Shown here in pieces: positions 32,934 to 43,977 of a DNA stretch of 64,000 bases. Location: NCBI RefSeq assembly GCF_963169125.1, contig NC_084793.1:42589578-42653577 (forward strand). The letters run 5' to 3'. The stretch is from Humulus lupulus (Eukaryota; Streptophyta; Magnoliopsida; Rosales; Cannabaceae). Both the position numbers and the translations under genes were made by a program. Every line of letters begins with the position of its first letter. Position 1 is the stretch's first letter. The notes below the pieces were generated by a model that saw nothing but the letters and a program-made list of their open reading frames with translations, was not told the DNA's origin and did no database searches.

Positions 32934-33102
32934 TGTGACAGTCAGAATCTCGTGATCCGTAAGGGGAAAGACCGGGTAAAAGCTGTGCAATCCCACACCG
33001 CCTGGGGAAGGTCAAGTGTGATGATTCTAAGACTATGTAGGTATGGGACTACATAGTTGAAGAGGGCTTAAGTGGTTTGATGTGTACTACCTATATCAAC
33101 AA

Positions 33103-33215
33103 GATGCATCTTCTTTTCGGTAGCCCATCACTTGAGAACTCCAAAGTTAAGCGTGCTTGACCTGGAGTAATCTAAGGATTGGTGACCTCCTGGGAAGTTT
33201 TCCTAGGAAGCATGC
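33103..33215 (+). other. 5S rRNA-like segment in Cassandra 5' LTR
   Basis: Contains GAACTCCAAAGTTAAGCGTG (5S box A region), then GGAT and GGTGACCTCCTGGGAAGT (intermediate element and box C). The intermediate region here reads GGATTGGTGACC, one base off the GGATGGGTGACC in the other LTR. It is a transposon-borne internal Pol III promoter relic, not an rDNA unit. Confidence 0.9.
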
Positions 33216-33547
33216 GAGTGAGGACAAAGCACGCTGAAAAGACTCATGTTGGTTTGTAAGGCCAGTCGTCATTCCAGAAAGCAACCATAGTTACGTGGGG
33301 CGTTACAAATGGTATCAGAGCCTTGACTCAGCCGGAAGTGTGGCCGACGGGGACGTCGGACCCCTAAGGGGGGGTGATTGTGACAGTCAGAATCCCGTGA
33401 TCCATAGGGGGAAAGACCGGGTAAAAGTTGTGCAATCCCACACCGCCTGGGGAAGGTCAAGTGTGATGATTCTAAGACTGTGTAGGTATGGGACTACATA
33501 GTTGAAGAGAGCTTAAATGGTTTGATGTGTACTACCTATATCAACAA

Positions 33548-33660
33548 GATGCATCTTCTTTTCGGTAGCCCATCACTTGAGAACTCCAAAGTTAAGCGTG
33601 CTTGACCTGGAGTAATCTAAGGATGGGTGACCTCCTGGGAAGTTTTCCTAGGAAGCATGC
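33548..33660 (+). other. 5S rRNA-like segment in Cassandra 3' LTR
   Basis: Same 113-bp region as in the 5' LTR, keeping GTTAAGCGTGCTTG and GGATGGGTGACCTCCTGGG intact, so this copy preserves the three internal Pol III control elements better. Confidence 0.9.
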
Positions 33661-33789
33661 GAGTGAGGACAAAGCACGCTGAAAAGACTCGTGTTGATTT
33701 GTAGGGCCAGTCGTCATTCCAGAAAGTAGCCATAGTGACGTGGGGCGTTACATTCCTGCTCGCTTGGCCCCCACCCTTTTGCTTTCTTG

Positions 33790-34726
33790 TTAGATGCCGC
33801 AGAATTTGGGAAAGTGGTGGGGGTCAAAGCTCGCGATTCCTTATTCACCCATAGCTCAGAGCCCAGAGTCTCCTTTTACTCGGAACCAGCGCCTGATTCG
33901 GGAGCACGAACTGAGGCGTGAGCATGAAGACATTCGAGACCACTTCTGACGCCAGATAGACGAGGTCGAAGAAGGGAAAAGGAGAAAAATAAGGGTTGCC
34001 TTTTATCCCGATTCAGACACCGAGCCTAGGCCGATTCCTCTCGACCCTACGCTCAAAGTGACCGTCGCCTTCAAGCCGGGAGATCTTCAATTTTCACTAA
34101 TGGGGGAACCTTCCATCTCGCAGCCGAGGAGAGAATTATTCGAGGCCGAGCATTACTGGAGCTCAGTCACGTCGCTTGGTCAGATAACTGACATCCTGGC
34201 CTTTCACAGCATTGGATTGTCGGGCTCACTGAGGTGTCGAGCTCCGACCTCCCACGAGCGAAGTTGTCACGCTCCAGGAGATGGAAATCCTAACAGCAAA
34301 TTGAGATACGTGGCTTGGAGCCAGGAACACATGAAAGCAAGGGTAGTGCTGCCCTTGAAATCCTTTTTCAAGAACTTCACTGACTTCGTTGGGCTCGCTC
34401 CTTTCTAACTCAACACCAACTCATACAGGGTTTTGTCAGCCCTGAGGTCGCTCTACCACGAGCTAAAATGGGCAGGACCTTCACCAGAAGAGATTTTGTA
34501 TCTCTTTTGCTTGAAAAGCAATCCCTCCCGAGCTGAGGGAGGGGACGGCTTCTATTACCTTTCAAGCTATCCCAAGGAGCCAAAGATCTTCGGGGATTAA
34601 CCCAATCATCCACCAGACTTCAAGAAAGCCTTCTTCTGGACAGATGGCCTTGCTCCGTCTAGATATTACTCGTTTAGATGAATTCGTAAGCATCTCAACT
34701 TCTTTCTTTTTTGTGCTTGAATTTTG
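33790..34726 (+). pseudogene. Tat antisense ORF, N-terminal part (putative gypsy-type transposon domain)
   Basis: Plus-strand frames opposite to the Tat coding strand. From about 33794 it reads MPQNLGKWWGSK and continues through REHELRREHEDIRDHF (then TGA), RQIDEVEEGKRRKIR, FKPGDLQFSLMGEPSISQPR, YVAWSQEHMKARVVLPLKSF and FKNFTDFVGLAPF (TAA about 34406), resuming as SALRSLYHELKWAGPSPEEI then FKKAFFWTDGLAPSRYYSF. This is the plant putative gypsy-type transposon / transposase-28-like domain found as an extra antisense ORF in Tat elements. Function is unknown. Stops show decay. The solo LTR at 34732 interrupts it. Confidence 0.7.
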
Positions 34727-34731
34727 CTTAG

Positions 34732-37493
34732 TGTAACGCCCCAACTCCAGGGACCGCTACAGTGCACATTGCAAACAGTGCTAAACTCGCTAATTGAGTC
34801 GTTTGGCCATAAACGTGTAACTAAGTATGATTAGCGGTTTAGGGATTAAAATTTTTGGTTAAGATATAACGTTTCATTAGAACGTTTACTATATACATTG
34901 GGATCCCAAAAATATAATTTCAGAGTCTATTACAAGAAAATACTTACAACAGGCCGTTCTAAGCGGAAAAACAGGGTTTAACCCTAGTTCCTCTTTCAAA
35001 CCTCGTCCAAGTATTGGTCGAGCAGCTGCATATGTACACATCATCACCTAAGCTCTCCAACTCAAGGATGGTCCAGCTTCCTTTTGCCTTTACATGCACC
35101 ACAAAGCACCCGTGAGCCGAAGCCCAGCAAGAAAACTCATATGCTCATAAACAATCATATCATGATATCAAGTCATATCTGGCATGCCTAGCAAACATAG
35201 CTTTATTCAAGCATGCAAATGAATTCAAACAATGCTGGGGTATCCAGAATAAGAAGTCATGCCCTTCTGATTGGAGGACTATCAAGTCAATCCTAATCAG
35301 ATGAGTGTTTCAACACTTGAGGTTCTGGTAAACCATGCTGAGTGACCAACAAGCAAGTCACTACAGGGATCATCACCCAAAGCCATGCATATGATGATCA
35401 AAATGATCATACAGAGCTCATAGCTCTGATCAAATGAGTGAATATCACTTTGAGGTCTTGTTAAACCATAATGAGTGACTGCCAAACAAGTCACTAGGGG
35501 GATCAGTGCCCATAGCCGTGTAACGACACCGTTACCTGGGCTTTCCTGCAATGGCTCTAACTAAATGAGTGACTGATGGGTAGTCACTAGCTTTAACAGA
35601 AGAATGGCTGCTGGGTAAGCCACTAGCCTTAAACAGATGAGAGACTGATGGGTAAGTCTCTAACTTAACAAATGAGTGACTGATGGGTAAGCCACACAAG
35701 CGCTTTTAGTTTTCATCGAACTTGAGGTCGGTCTGGCATTAATGCTCTTTGAGTCATCCAATGCAGATTGTCAATTAAATCTAATATTTGTTGGCTTGCG
35801 TTGAACATGCTAAGGCCGTCTTGACCTATGAGTCAGCACCGTGTGACCAGTGCCCAGTACCACTGCCGAACTTGACTAATGAGTCACAACTTCACAGTTG
35901 ATACTAACACCTTTGCCAATTCTGACTAATGAGTCAGTACCATGCACAAGTAAGCATTGCTACCAAACATGTATCATATGTCAAACATCCAAAGATGGGG
36001 CATTCAGCATGCTTACTTAACAGTTGCTAGCATAATAATGATCATGCACCAACACAGAGACTCAAGCTCTGACCAATCTCATATTCATCATTCATGGCAT
36101 GCCCTAATCACATGTTTCTCATGCATCACATGCATCACACTTAATCATCCAGCATGCCTCAATAATAATCATATGCAAATGAGCAGGATTGCTAAGCATT
36201 CATTATGATATCAATGTTTACATTTAAACATCCAACATGCATCAAACATAACCATGCATGTCACATATGGGGTGCAGTTGTCTTACATTTGGTCCAAGCA
36301 CAGGTTACCAACAAACGAGCCACAAGAACGATCTCGATTCCAAGCCTCTAGAGATAACCTAGTCACAACCATAATATAAAACCTCATCAAAATGAGTAAA
36401 TAAATACTTCCAAACCCAACCCAAGCCTCCGGAACATCGAATCCCACTCAACTAAGTAGTAGGATCGATCCTAGGCCCTTGGAGTTAAGTTTCCATCACA
36501 AAAAGACACTTTTGGGAAAATTTTCCCTTAAGGGCCGCGGCCCTACAAGGACCATGCCGCGGCTGGCAGAGCCTCCTCCACCTTCTTCAAGCTAGGGCCG
36601 CGGCCCAACTTCTCACCAGCCACTTTTCTTCGTTTTTCCACTTTTAAAACCTTCCAAAAACTATCCAAACATCTCCAAATCATCAAATCAAAGTTCCCAA
36701 ACATTCCCATCATCCAAAACCAACAAAACCCAAGTCTCAAATCACCCAAAAACTCATCAAAACACAAAGTCTAATTCAAGCTTAAAAACTTTTAAAACTT
36801 AAACTTGAATTACCTCCAATTTAGTTGTTTCCAACTAAATCCTCCGGTTAATAAGCTTCTAATCTTTCCTAGGATCGCTATGCCTCAATCCTCGCTTGAA
36901 TCCGAGTCCTAGAACTCCAGATATCTTCAAAAACGCGATCGGGAGACGAAAAAGGAACTTTTAGGGAGAGAGAACGTATAGAACATTCTTTTTATTTCTT
37001 TAAAGGTTACTTCAAGCTTAAGTAGCTTCCAATAAAACCTAGTGCTCGGGGTCCCAAAAACACCCCCGGGGATATTATAGTCAAAACTTCCAGGATTTCC
37101 CCCTGATCTTACTAACTCCCAATTTATCACCAAATATTAATTCCCATCACCCAATAACCCGGTAATGCTCTAAATACCCCTTGACTTACTCCAAGTCAAG
37201 CTTAAATCCTGTTGTGACTTTCCCACTAGCTTACCTCCTAGGATCGTCTTGTGCTGGGTAACCCTGGCATAACCAAATAATAACAAATCACCACGCCCAT
37301 TTCACATATATGCCGAAAATGCCCGAAATGGACAAAATATGAAAATCACCCAATTAATCACAAATGGGTTCACATGCATATTTAATACACCTAAACATGC
37401 ATATTGTCATTAAATAACATAATAAATCAATTATGGCCCTCCCGACCTCCTAATCAAGGTCCTAAACCTTATTAGGAAATTTGGGGCATTACA
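34732..37493 (-). mobile_element. Tekay-family solo LTR (2762 bp), duplication CTTAG
   Basis: Plus-strand ends TGTAACGCCCC and GGGGCATTACA with CTTAG at 34727-34731 and 37494-37498. The minus reading (TGTAATGCCCCAAATTTCC, TAATAAGG, TTGATTAGG) equals the start of the LTRs at 4100 and 46321, so orientation is minus. No internal domain lies between the ends, so it is a solo LTR. It includes a short tandem array around GAGTGACTGATGGGTAAG (35560-35700) and GCGGCC palindromes (about 36536-36605). It lies inside the Tat antisense ORF. Confidence 0.93.
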
Positions 37494-37498
37494 CTTAG

Positions 37499-38652
37499 GC
37501 TTGTATTTAGTTGAAATGTGTTTTCTTCCAGCCAACTACCACCACCCTACTCCCACCAAGGATATGAAAGAGCATAGAGAAGCTCTGCTTCAACTCCCCT
37601 ATGGCAGGAGGTCCCTTTCCTATCTCCTGCATGAAGACAAGCTCTGGGCATGCGACCTTTTGGGGGAGGATGAGTCTACAGCTGACTGGTCCAATAAGAA
37701 GTACGACCAGTGGGAGCTCGTGCCTCTCCCAACCGGTAACCTTCCTTCGAGGAGAAATGCGAGGCCTCCATCTCCAGCTCAGCGTCGCAAGAGTCCACAA
37801 TCTGGAAATGAGGCCAACGATGAGGCCTCGAGCTCGGGCTCAGATGAGAGAGGTACAATCATCCTTAGCTCGGATTTGTGGTCTCCCTCACTACTAAAAC
37901 ATAAACCTGATAGATTAATATTGTGTGAGGACAATAGGAACCATTTCTATGTATGGTTTTGGGTATATGAGAGGGTACATAGGTTTGACAGTTGGCTCGG
38001 GAAATACGACACCATGTATAGCCTGAAAAAGTATGGGAGGGAGTAGTCGTTCAATACGAGACTAACGACTATAGGGACCTTTCGAGGTTGACTTCCACCT
38101 ATAGGTAAGGCACTCCCCCCGCCTCTTCTGAAGATGGGGGAATTTCGTGGTCGCTGAGCACAAGCTCGGGGGAGAGTTCCAGTTAGGTTTCTCTCCACTT
38201 GTATTTTCAGTCCTTGTCTGTCTGCATCATGCCAACTTGTTTTGTTTTAGGCTATCTCATAATGTGATGTGAATGTGCAGGTAAGATGGACTCCGACCTT
38301 GACAATGTACTGGCCAGCGGAGGAGCTCAAAGGAGTAAACGTCTGAGGGGGTGAAAAGAAGGTTGCCACTTTCGAGATCATGGAGGGTGAAAAGACTCGT
38401 CTCCTTGAAGAGTTTAAGGAGAAGAAGGACCGGGCAGTCGACATGGCCATGTACAGAATCTGGGCCAACAATGTCGACCTCGACACCAGCTTCTTAGGCC
38501 CTCTTGAAGCAAAGCTCGTGGCAAAATGGCAAGCTCGGCTTGATGAGGAGGAGACTGCTTGGGATGAGGCAGAGGGAACCAGGGGTGATGCCGATGCTGA
38601 GAAAGCCAAGGAAGATGCTGAGAAGGCCAAGGAGAACGCTCCTTCTTCTTAA
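37499..38652 (+). pseudogene. Tat antisense ORF, C-terminal part
   Basis: Continuation of the antisense gene after the solo LTR. A 181-codon frame (37501-38046) reads FLPANYHHPTPTKDMKEHRE, SYLLHEDKLWACDLLGEDES and a Pro/Ser/Arg-rich stretch. After a possible intron ending at about 38282 (TGTGCAG before GTAAGATGG), further frames lead to EGEKTRLLEEFKEKKDRAVD and an EAEGTRGDADAEKAKEDAEK coiled-coil-like tail ending at 38652. Acidic/Lys-rich repeats at the C-terminus fit antisense ORFs of Tat elements. Stop codons at several points make it non-functional. Confidence 0.6.
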
Positions 38653-39015
38653 ATCTTTCCTCGGGGCTACGTCCCTCTGAATTTCTTTTAACAGTTTTTT
38701 ATGATTGATTTTTGTTTCTTATGCCCCCGAGGCCAAGACAATTTTACAGCTCGTGAAAGAGCTGCCTTTTGAGATATCATTTTTTGACTTTATTTTAATA
38801 CATTTGCTTTACATTTCTTGGGTTGAAATATTTTGTGTATTTTATATTAAAGTGTCATATATGCCTGTTTATTCATACAAACATAGTTTGGATTTAAGCT
38901 CGAGGTTCAATGCATTCATGTACAGTTTGCTCGAAATATCCGTTTCCGATCTCGTTATTTTATCAAGGTCGGAGATTACTTTTACTATGCACCCGAAAGT
39001 ACTTATATGGTGTGT
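38653..39015 (-). other. Tat 3' region, non-coding
   Basis: Between the antisense ORF and the LTR insertion at 39021; contains CGAGG/GCTCG-rich motifs shared with the rest of the Tat element. No gene recognised. Confidence 0.4.
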
Positions 39016-39020
39016 AATGC

Positions 39021-41043
39021 TGATAACTCTACAAAATAGAGTTATTTTACCACTTTTTATGTGTTAATTGTTGCTTAGTTCTTGAGTTCTTAATTGATTC
39101 ATTAAGTTTTTAAGTAATTTTACATTTATTAGTCTTATTGTAATTTTCTAGATTTTTATATACATTTTTATAGATATTTTATTATAATATGTTGTAGTTT
39201 AAATTATGTGTAATTAATATAGTTTAGTTAGAAGTAAAATAAAAGTGCAATTTTGTTGATCTTTATTGATAAATTAAATTAAGTTTTAATTAAGTATTTT
39301 CAAATAATTAATATGATTTATTTATAATTAAAAATATTTGATTGTTATTTAATTTAATTTTTTATGGTGTAGGAATTATGTTGTATCTTTTTTGTGCTTG
39401 AAGTGGAATAAATGATAGAAAGTTCAAAAAGAAGGAAAGTGGCATTTCTGAAAAGCACAGGCCCAGGCCCATTCCAAGACCTCCTTGTCTCCCAGCTGCC
39501 ACCTCACGCCCAAATGAAGGCTGCTCAAATCTCCATTCAGCCAGCATCTCCAAGACCCCAGCCAGCTGAAGACTCCCCAGGGCGCCAGTTGTCCACCTCA
39601 GCAGCTTCCTCACACCCGAAGCCTCTCTCCTCAGCAAAGTCCTCCCCGCCCAAGACTGCATGAGTTGCCTTTGGGTCTGCCTCTTCCCAGCTTGCAAATA
39701 GCCGCATGCTCCTCATCACACCTGACACTTCACTTGAAGCAATCAATCCTAGGCCCAATCTCTCCTGCCAGGCGCGCTTGCTTCACCCACGGCCCAACAT
39801 CTTTGGCCCAGCCGAACCCACCCTGCAACAGCCACAAAAAGACCAAAAAATCAAGTTTGTATTCCCAATGTTTTTTTTTTCTTTTCACTCAAATATCAAT
39901 TCACTCTTCCCTATTTTTCTTACCTAAATAAACATTTTTAATTCATTTTTTTTACCCTAGCTTTTCACTAATCTTTTACCCAACCAAACATTTCATCTTT
40001 CCAATACTCTTACACTTACTCTATTTATCCTACCACTTCCCAACACAATTAAATTAATCAATTTATTTATTTTAATTTGATTAATTTAATCTCCATATTT
40101 TGCCTATAAATAGAGTCTTGTAAGACCATTTGGGGAGCTCTTCTTCATCTTTTCAATCTCTTCTACACTTCATATTTCTCTCTTCTTTTCATTATTTTCT
40201 CTCTACCATTTTCATCTTTTGAAGAGCATGTCAAGTATGTTATTTTGTAATTTTTATTTCAATCTAGTTATGAGCTTCTAATCTTTTTTCAAGATTATTA
40301 AGATGATGATGAAGCAAAATGTAACTAGATAGTATTTTTTGTTGTATGTTGATTTCTCATTTGTGCAACATTGTTTATGGATTTTTCTATCAAAGATATG
40401 CATTTTTCATCTATTATTGATTGTTAAAGCATATTACACTTAGTTCTTCATTATGCAAAAATATGATATTCTTTTATTAAATGTTTTTCATTAAATTGTT
40501 CACATCTAATTCTTAGAGCATAAGTATCATATTTTGCCTAAACATAATCTCTTTGATTTTTTTGTAGTTTCATTAGGTTGTAACACAGCTAATGCTTAGA
40601 AATTATATCTTATATAAGTGAAGAAAAATCCTACATTTTTTTTAAATAACTTGTGCTTGAATAGAAAATGTATTTTGAAAAAAGTATAGTGTGATTTATT
40701 TCAACTATATCTAAACTTGGGAATCAATATACTTATAAATACTATTGAACTTGCATTTTGTGGATTCTAATATCTTAATAATCTTATTTTACATATCTCA
40801 TTTGAAAACCATTTTTCTATTTAATCTTAAATCTTTTTATTACTTGTCTTTTATTTTTCTAAAACAAAATCTCATCAAATATTTGGAACTAGGTTAGAAT
40901 ATTCTTGCTTTGTTTGAAATAGTTTCTTTTGATGTTAGTCAACTCCCATGGGTTCGACCTCGTACTTACATGAACATTATATTCCGAAACGATTCGTGCA
41001 CTTGCGAGTTTAAACATTAAAACACCCTCTTTTGGGATCAACA
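39021..41043 (+). mobile_element. Solo LTR (2023 bp), duplication AATGC
   Basis: TGATAACTCTACAAAATAGAG at the left and TTTTGGGATCAACA at the right, flanked by AATGC at 39016-39020 and 41044-41048. TATAAATA at 40105-40112 on plus suggests plus orientation. Mostly AT-rich, with a GC-richer block at about 39440-39840 whose open frames are not convincing. The family is uncertain; a Gypsy LTR of Athila/Tat size is plausible. It is unrelated to the Tekay-family LTRs nearby. Confidence 0.88.
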
Positions 41044-41048
41044 AATGC

Positions 41049-41703
41049 AAATAGTTTAGTTATATCTTACTTTTTTAGTTACTTTTTCTCGTCCTCGGGT
41101 TGCTCCCTGAGGTTATGAGATCGAAACTATCATTTTGCAAGATACTCCAGCCTTGATCTCGACTTAATGCGAAGTGGGTTTATGCTCCAACTTACCGTCG
41201 ATTATTTTTAGCTGGTTTGTTCCAAACCTATTAAGGTCGTGCTTGGTTTGTAATCCATACACTTATATTATTCATCTGGTTTGCATATTTGGTTATATCC
41301 AAACATTTTTAACTCTTGATAATTTGGTTACGTCTAAACACTTGTATGTTTTTGATAGTTTGGTTATATCCAAACTATCTTAGCTCACGCATTTGGTTAT
41401 ATCCAAACACTTGTATATTTTTGATAGTTTGGTTATATCCAAACTATCTTAGCTCGCGCATTTGGTTATATCCAAACACTTGTATTTTTTTTTCGTATAT
41501 GCTATTTTATTTTTTCAAGCCAATGGTATATGTACCACTAATGCCCCCTTAATATCCTATGATTGTGATCATAGGTTATTCAATTAAGAGAGATTGCAAA
41601 AAATACAGCATATTAAAACGAAATCAAACTTTATTCGAATAATCCAAAAATAGAAAAATAGTACAGACAAACAAGCATGGTTATAGGCGACATCCTTCCT
41701 ATA
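41049..41703 (-). other. Tat sequence between integrase and antisense ORF, with minisatellite
   Basis: Non-coding apart from short frames. Holds a 69-bp tandem repeat (next entry). Confidence 0.6.
41288..41490. repeat. 69-bp minisatellite built on TTTGGTTATATCCAAAC
   Basis: The near-palindrome TTTGGTTATATCCAAAC occurs at 41288, 41359, 41392, 41428 and 41461. Positions 41359/41428 and 41392/41461 show a 69-base period covering just over two units. Tandem repeats in the space 3' of integrase are common in Tat/Ogre elements. Confidence 0.85.
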
Positions 41704-43017
41704 CTATTGATAGTAAGGTCGTAGGTGTTCGCCATTCCATGCTCGTGGGACCAAACTTCCATTCAATCTTGCCAATTTATATATGCCAGGTCGGATGACT
41801 GATTCTATATGATAAGGTCCTTCCCAATTTGGCCCGAGTATGCCAGCTGCGGGATCCCGTGTTGCCAAGAATACACGCCTCAACACCAAATCTCCTACGC
41901 CGAATTTTCTATTTCAAACTCTTTTGTTGAAGTACCGCGTAACTCGCTGTTGGTATGCAGCATTTTTTAATTGAGCTTCGTTCCTTCTTTCTTCGATTAG
42001 GTCTAGAGTTTCTTCGAGCTGAGAGTGGTTTGAGGTTTGGTCATAAGTGAGGGTTCGAATTGTGGGAATTTCGACCTCGATTGGCAACATAGCCTCGCAA
42101 CCATACGCCAAAGAAAATGGGATATGTCTTGTTGATGTACGGGCCGTGGTTCTATATGCCCATAGAACTTAGGGCAATTCTTCGGGCCATCTTCCTTTAG
42201 CTTCTTCCAACTTTTTCTTTAGCGAACTCTTTAGGGTCTTAATTACAGCTTCGTCCTGGCCATTCGCCTAGGAATGGGCCACCGATGAAAAGCTCTTTAT
42301 CCCATTTTTTTTGCAAAAGTTGGTAAATAGTTCGCTGTCAAATTGAGTACTGTTATCGGACACAATCTTCCTTGACATCCCATATCGGCATATGATGTTT
42401 TTCACTACGAAGTCAAGGACTTTCTTCGAGGTTATTGTTTCCAAAGGTTCGACTTCAGTCCACTTCGTGAAGTAATCTATGGCGACTACTGTGTATTTTA
42501 CTCCACCCTTGCCAGTCGACAGTGAGCCTATGAGGTCGATTCCCCAGACCGCAAATGGCCACGGGGAGGTCATCATAGTTAACTCAGAGGGTGGAGCTCG
42601 AGGAATTGTGGCGAACCGTTGGCACTTATCACACCTCTTGACGTAGTCGAACGAATCTGTTTTGATGGTAGGCCAGAAGTACCCCTGTCGTATGATCTTC
42701 TTGGATAGGCTATGCCCCCCAGTATGGTCTCCACACAACCCTTCGTGAATTTCCTCTAAGATTTTCTTAGCTTCGGGTGATGACACACATCGGAGTAGCG
42801 GCATGGAATATCCTCTTCTATACAGCTTTCCATCAATAATGGTATACCTTGGGATCTGATACATTAGTTTTCGGGCCTTGGTCCGTTCTTCTGGGAGAAT
42901 GTCGGTCTCAAGGTATTCAACTATCAGAGTCATCCAGGTTGGCTTGGAGTTGATCATGCAAACATCCTCCTTCTCAGGCTCGTGAATGCTGGGCATCGCG
43001 AGATGTTCGATTGGCAC
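41704..43017 (-). pseudogene. Integrase of Tat element, broken
   Basis: Minus strand. The N-terminal zinc-binding module is seen as HEGLCGDHTGGHSLSKKI with CDKCQRF. The catalytic core begins WGIDLIGSLSTGKGG (first Asp), continues IVSDNSTQFDSELF (second Asp), and a GQDEAVIKTLK segment after 42268 supplies the Glu. A TAG at 42268-42270, directly after VAHS, and further stops near 42169 and 41911 divide it into at least four open pieces. The C-terminal part (FGVGDLVLRRVFLATRD, GPNWEGPYHIESVIRPGIYK) ends at 41704. Several nonsense changes inactivate it. Confidence 0.85.
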
Positions 43018-43084
43018 GACATTTAGATCATCAGTCTCGATGGAGGTCGCAAGCCTGGCTAAGGCGTTCGCATTCGAGTTCTGC

Positions 43085-43563
43085 TCTCAGGAGACCTATT
43101 CTATCGCATAGAACTCGAAATACCCCAGTGCTGATTTTGCCTTTTCTAAATATGCTGCCATTCTTGTACCACGAGCCTGGTATTCTCCTAAAATTTGATT
43201 AACCACCAACTGGGAGTCACTGTAGCAATGTATCGCTTTGGCTTTGAGTTCCTTGGCTATATGGAGTCCTGCCAGTAGAGCCTCGTATTCAGCTTCGTTA
43301 TTCGACGTGTCGAAGTCAAATCTCAAGGAATAATGAAATTGGCTTCCTGCTGGGGTGATCAAAATTACTCCTGCTCCCGATCCATTTTCATTAGAAGACC
43401 CGTCAACATAAAGTTTCCACAGCTCGCGGGCCGGGGTTATAACTTTGTCGTTGGCCACGCCAGTGCACTCCACTATGAAGTCTGCCAAGGCCTGTCCTCT
43501 TATGGTCGTCCTTGGATGATAAGTGATCTCGAATTGTCTGAGTTCAACGACCCATTTGAGCAG
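43085..43563 (-). pseudogene. Archaeal-type second RNase H of Tat element
   Basis: Reads LWKLYVDGSSNENGSGAGVI, YSLRFDFDTSNNEAEYEALL, AIHCYSDSQLVVNQILGEYQ on minus. The YVDGSS Asp, the EAEYEAL Glu and the YSDSQLV Asp are the expected catalytic residues. This aRNH-type domain, distinct from the RT-linked RNase H, is a known trait of the Tat group. The 130-codon frame is intact; it ends with TAG before a short linker to integrase. Confidence 0.85.
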
Positions 43564-43977
43564 TCAACCTGAGGCTTCTGGCTTGGATAAGACTTGTCTT
43601 AGTGGTTGATCGGTAAGTACATGGATGGGGTGCGCCTGAAAATAGGGTTGAAGCTTTTGAGATGGGTGAATTAGGCTGAGAGCTAACTTCTCCATTAAGG
43701 GATATCTTGATTCTGCCCCTAGTAACCTTTTACTGACATAATATATGGGTCTTTGCACCTTTTCTTCTTCCCACACGAGTACTGCGCTTATGGCGTGCTC
43801 GGTCGTAGCAAGGTACAGGTACATGACTTCTCCCATAATGGGTTTTGACAATATGTGGGGTTCTGCAAGGTGTTTCTTGAGCTCTTGAAAAGCCAATTCG
43901 CATTCCTCCATCCATTCGAATTTCTCCCCCCCCCCCCCCCCCCCGCCCCCCTCCAAAAGGTTGAAAATGGAAGACAA
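43564..43977 (-). pseudogene. RT-linked RNase H of Tat element
   Basis: Minus-strand frame: FEWMEECELAFQELKKHLAE, LYLATTEHAISAVLVWEEEK, QRPIYYVSKRLLGAESRYPL, HPIHVLTDQPLRQVLSKPEA. This is the usual Gypsy connection and RNase H region. A 19-C run (plus strand 43926-43944) followed by six more C's inserts poly-Gly and shifts frame at the junction with RT. Confidence 0.85.
43926..43951. repeat. Poly-C tract
   Basis: 19 C's, one G, then six C's. Located at the RT/RNase H junction where the family has no glycine run. It may be a real expansion or a sequencing/assembly length error. Confidence 0.9.

Larger units (their letters stand above)
32934..33752 (+). mobile_element. Cassandra TRIM retrotransposon, complete, 819 bp
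   Basis: Two 374-bp LTRs (32934-33307 and 33379-33752, TGTGACAGTC...GGGGCGTTACA) flank a 71-bp interior. The primer-binding site TGGTATCAGAGC (33310-33321) complements initiator Met-tRNA, and the polypurine tract CTAAGGGGGGGTGAT precedes the 3' LTR. TTCCT repeats at 32929-32933 and 33753-33757 are the target duplication. Each LTR contains 5S rRNA-like sequence, the defining trait of Cassandra. LTRs differ at about 15 positions (about 4%). It codes for no protein and depends on other elements for replication. It sits in the Tat 3' region, in the opposite orientation. Confidence 0.96.

Noticed and set aside
33103..33660. Two apparent 5S rRNA genes
   Set aside because: They lie at the same offset inside two identical-length LTRs of a Cassandra TRIM, with several bases unlike functional 5S, so they are transposon-borne copies.
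37501..38046. Host gene of 181 codons
   Set aside because: Flanked by Tat sequence and continuous in meaning with the antisense ORF upstream of the inserted solo LTR, so assigned to the element.
39412..39931. Candidate small genes in the GC-richer part of the 39021 LTR
   Set aside because: Overlapping frames on both strands, low-complexity Pro/Ser composition, and location inside an LTR with an exact target duplication.
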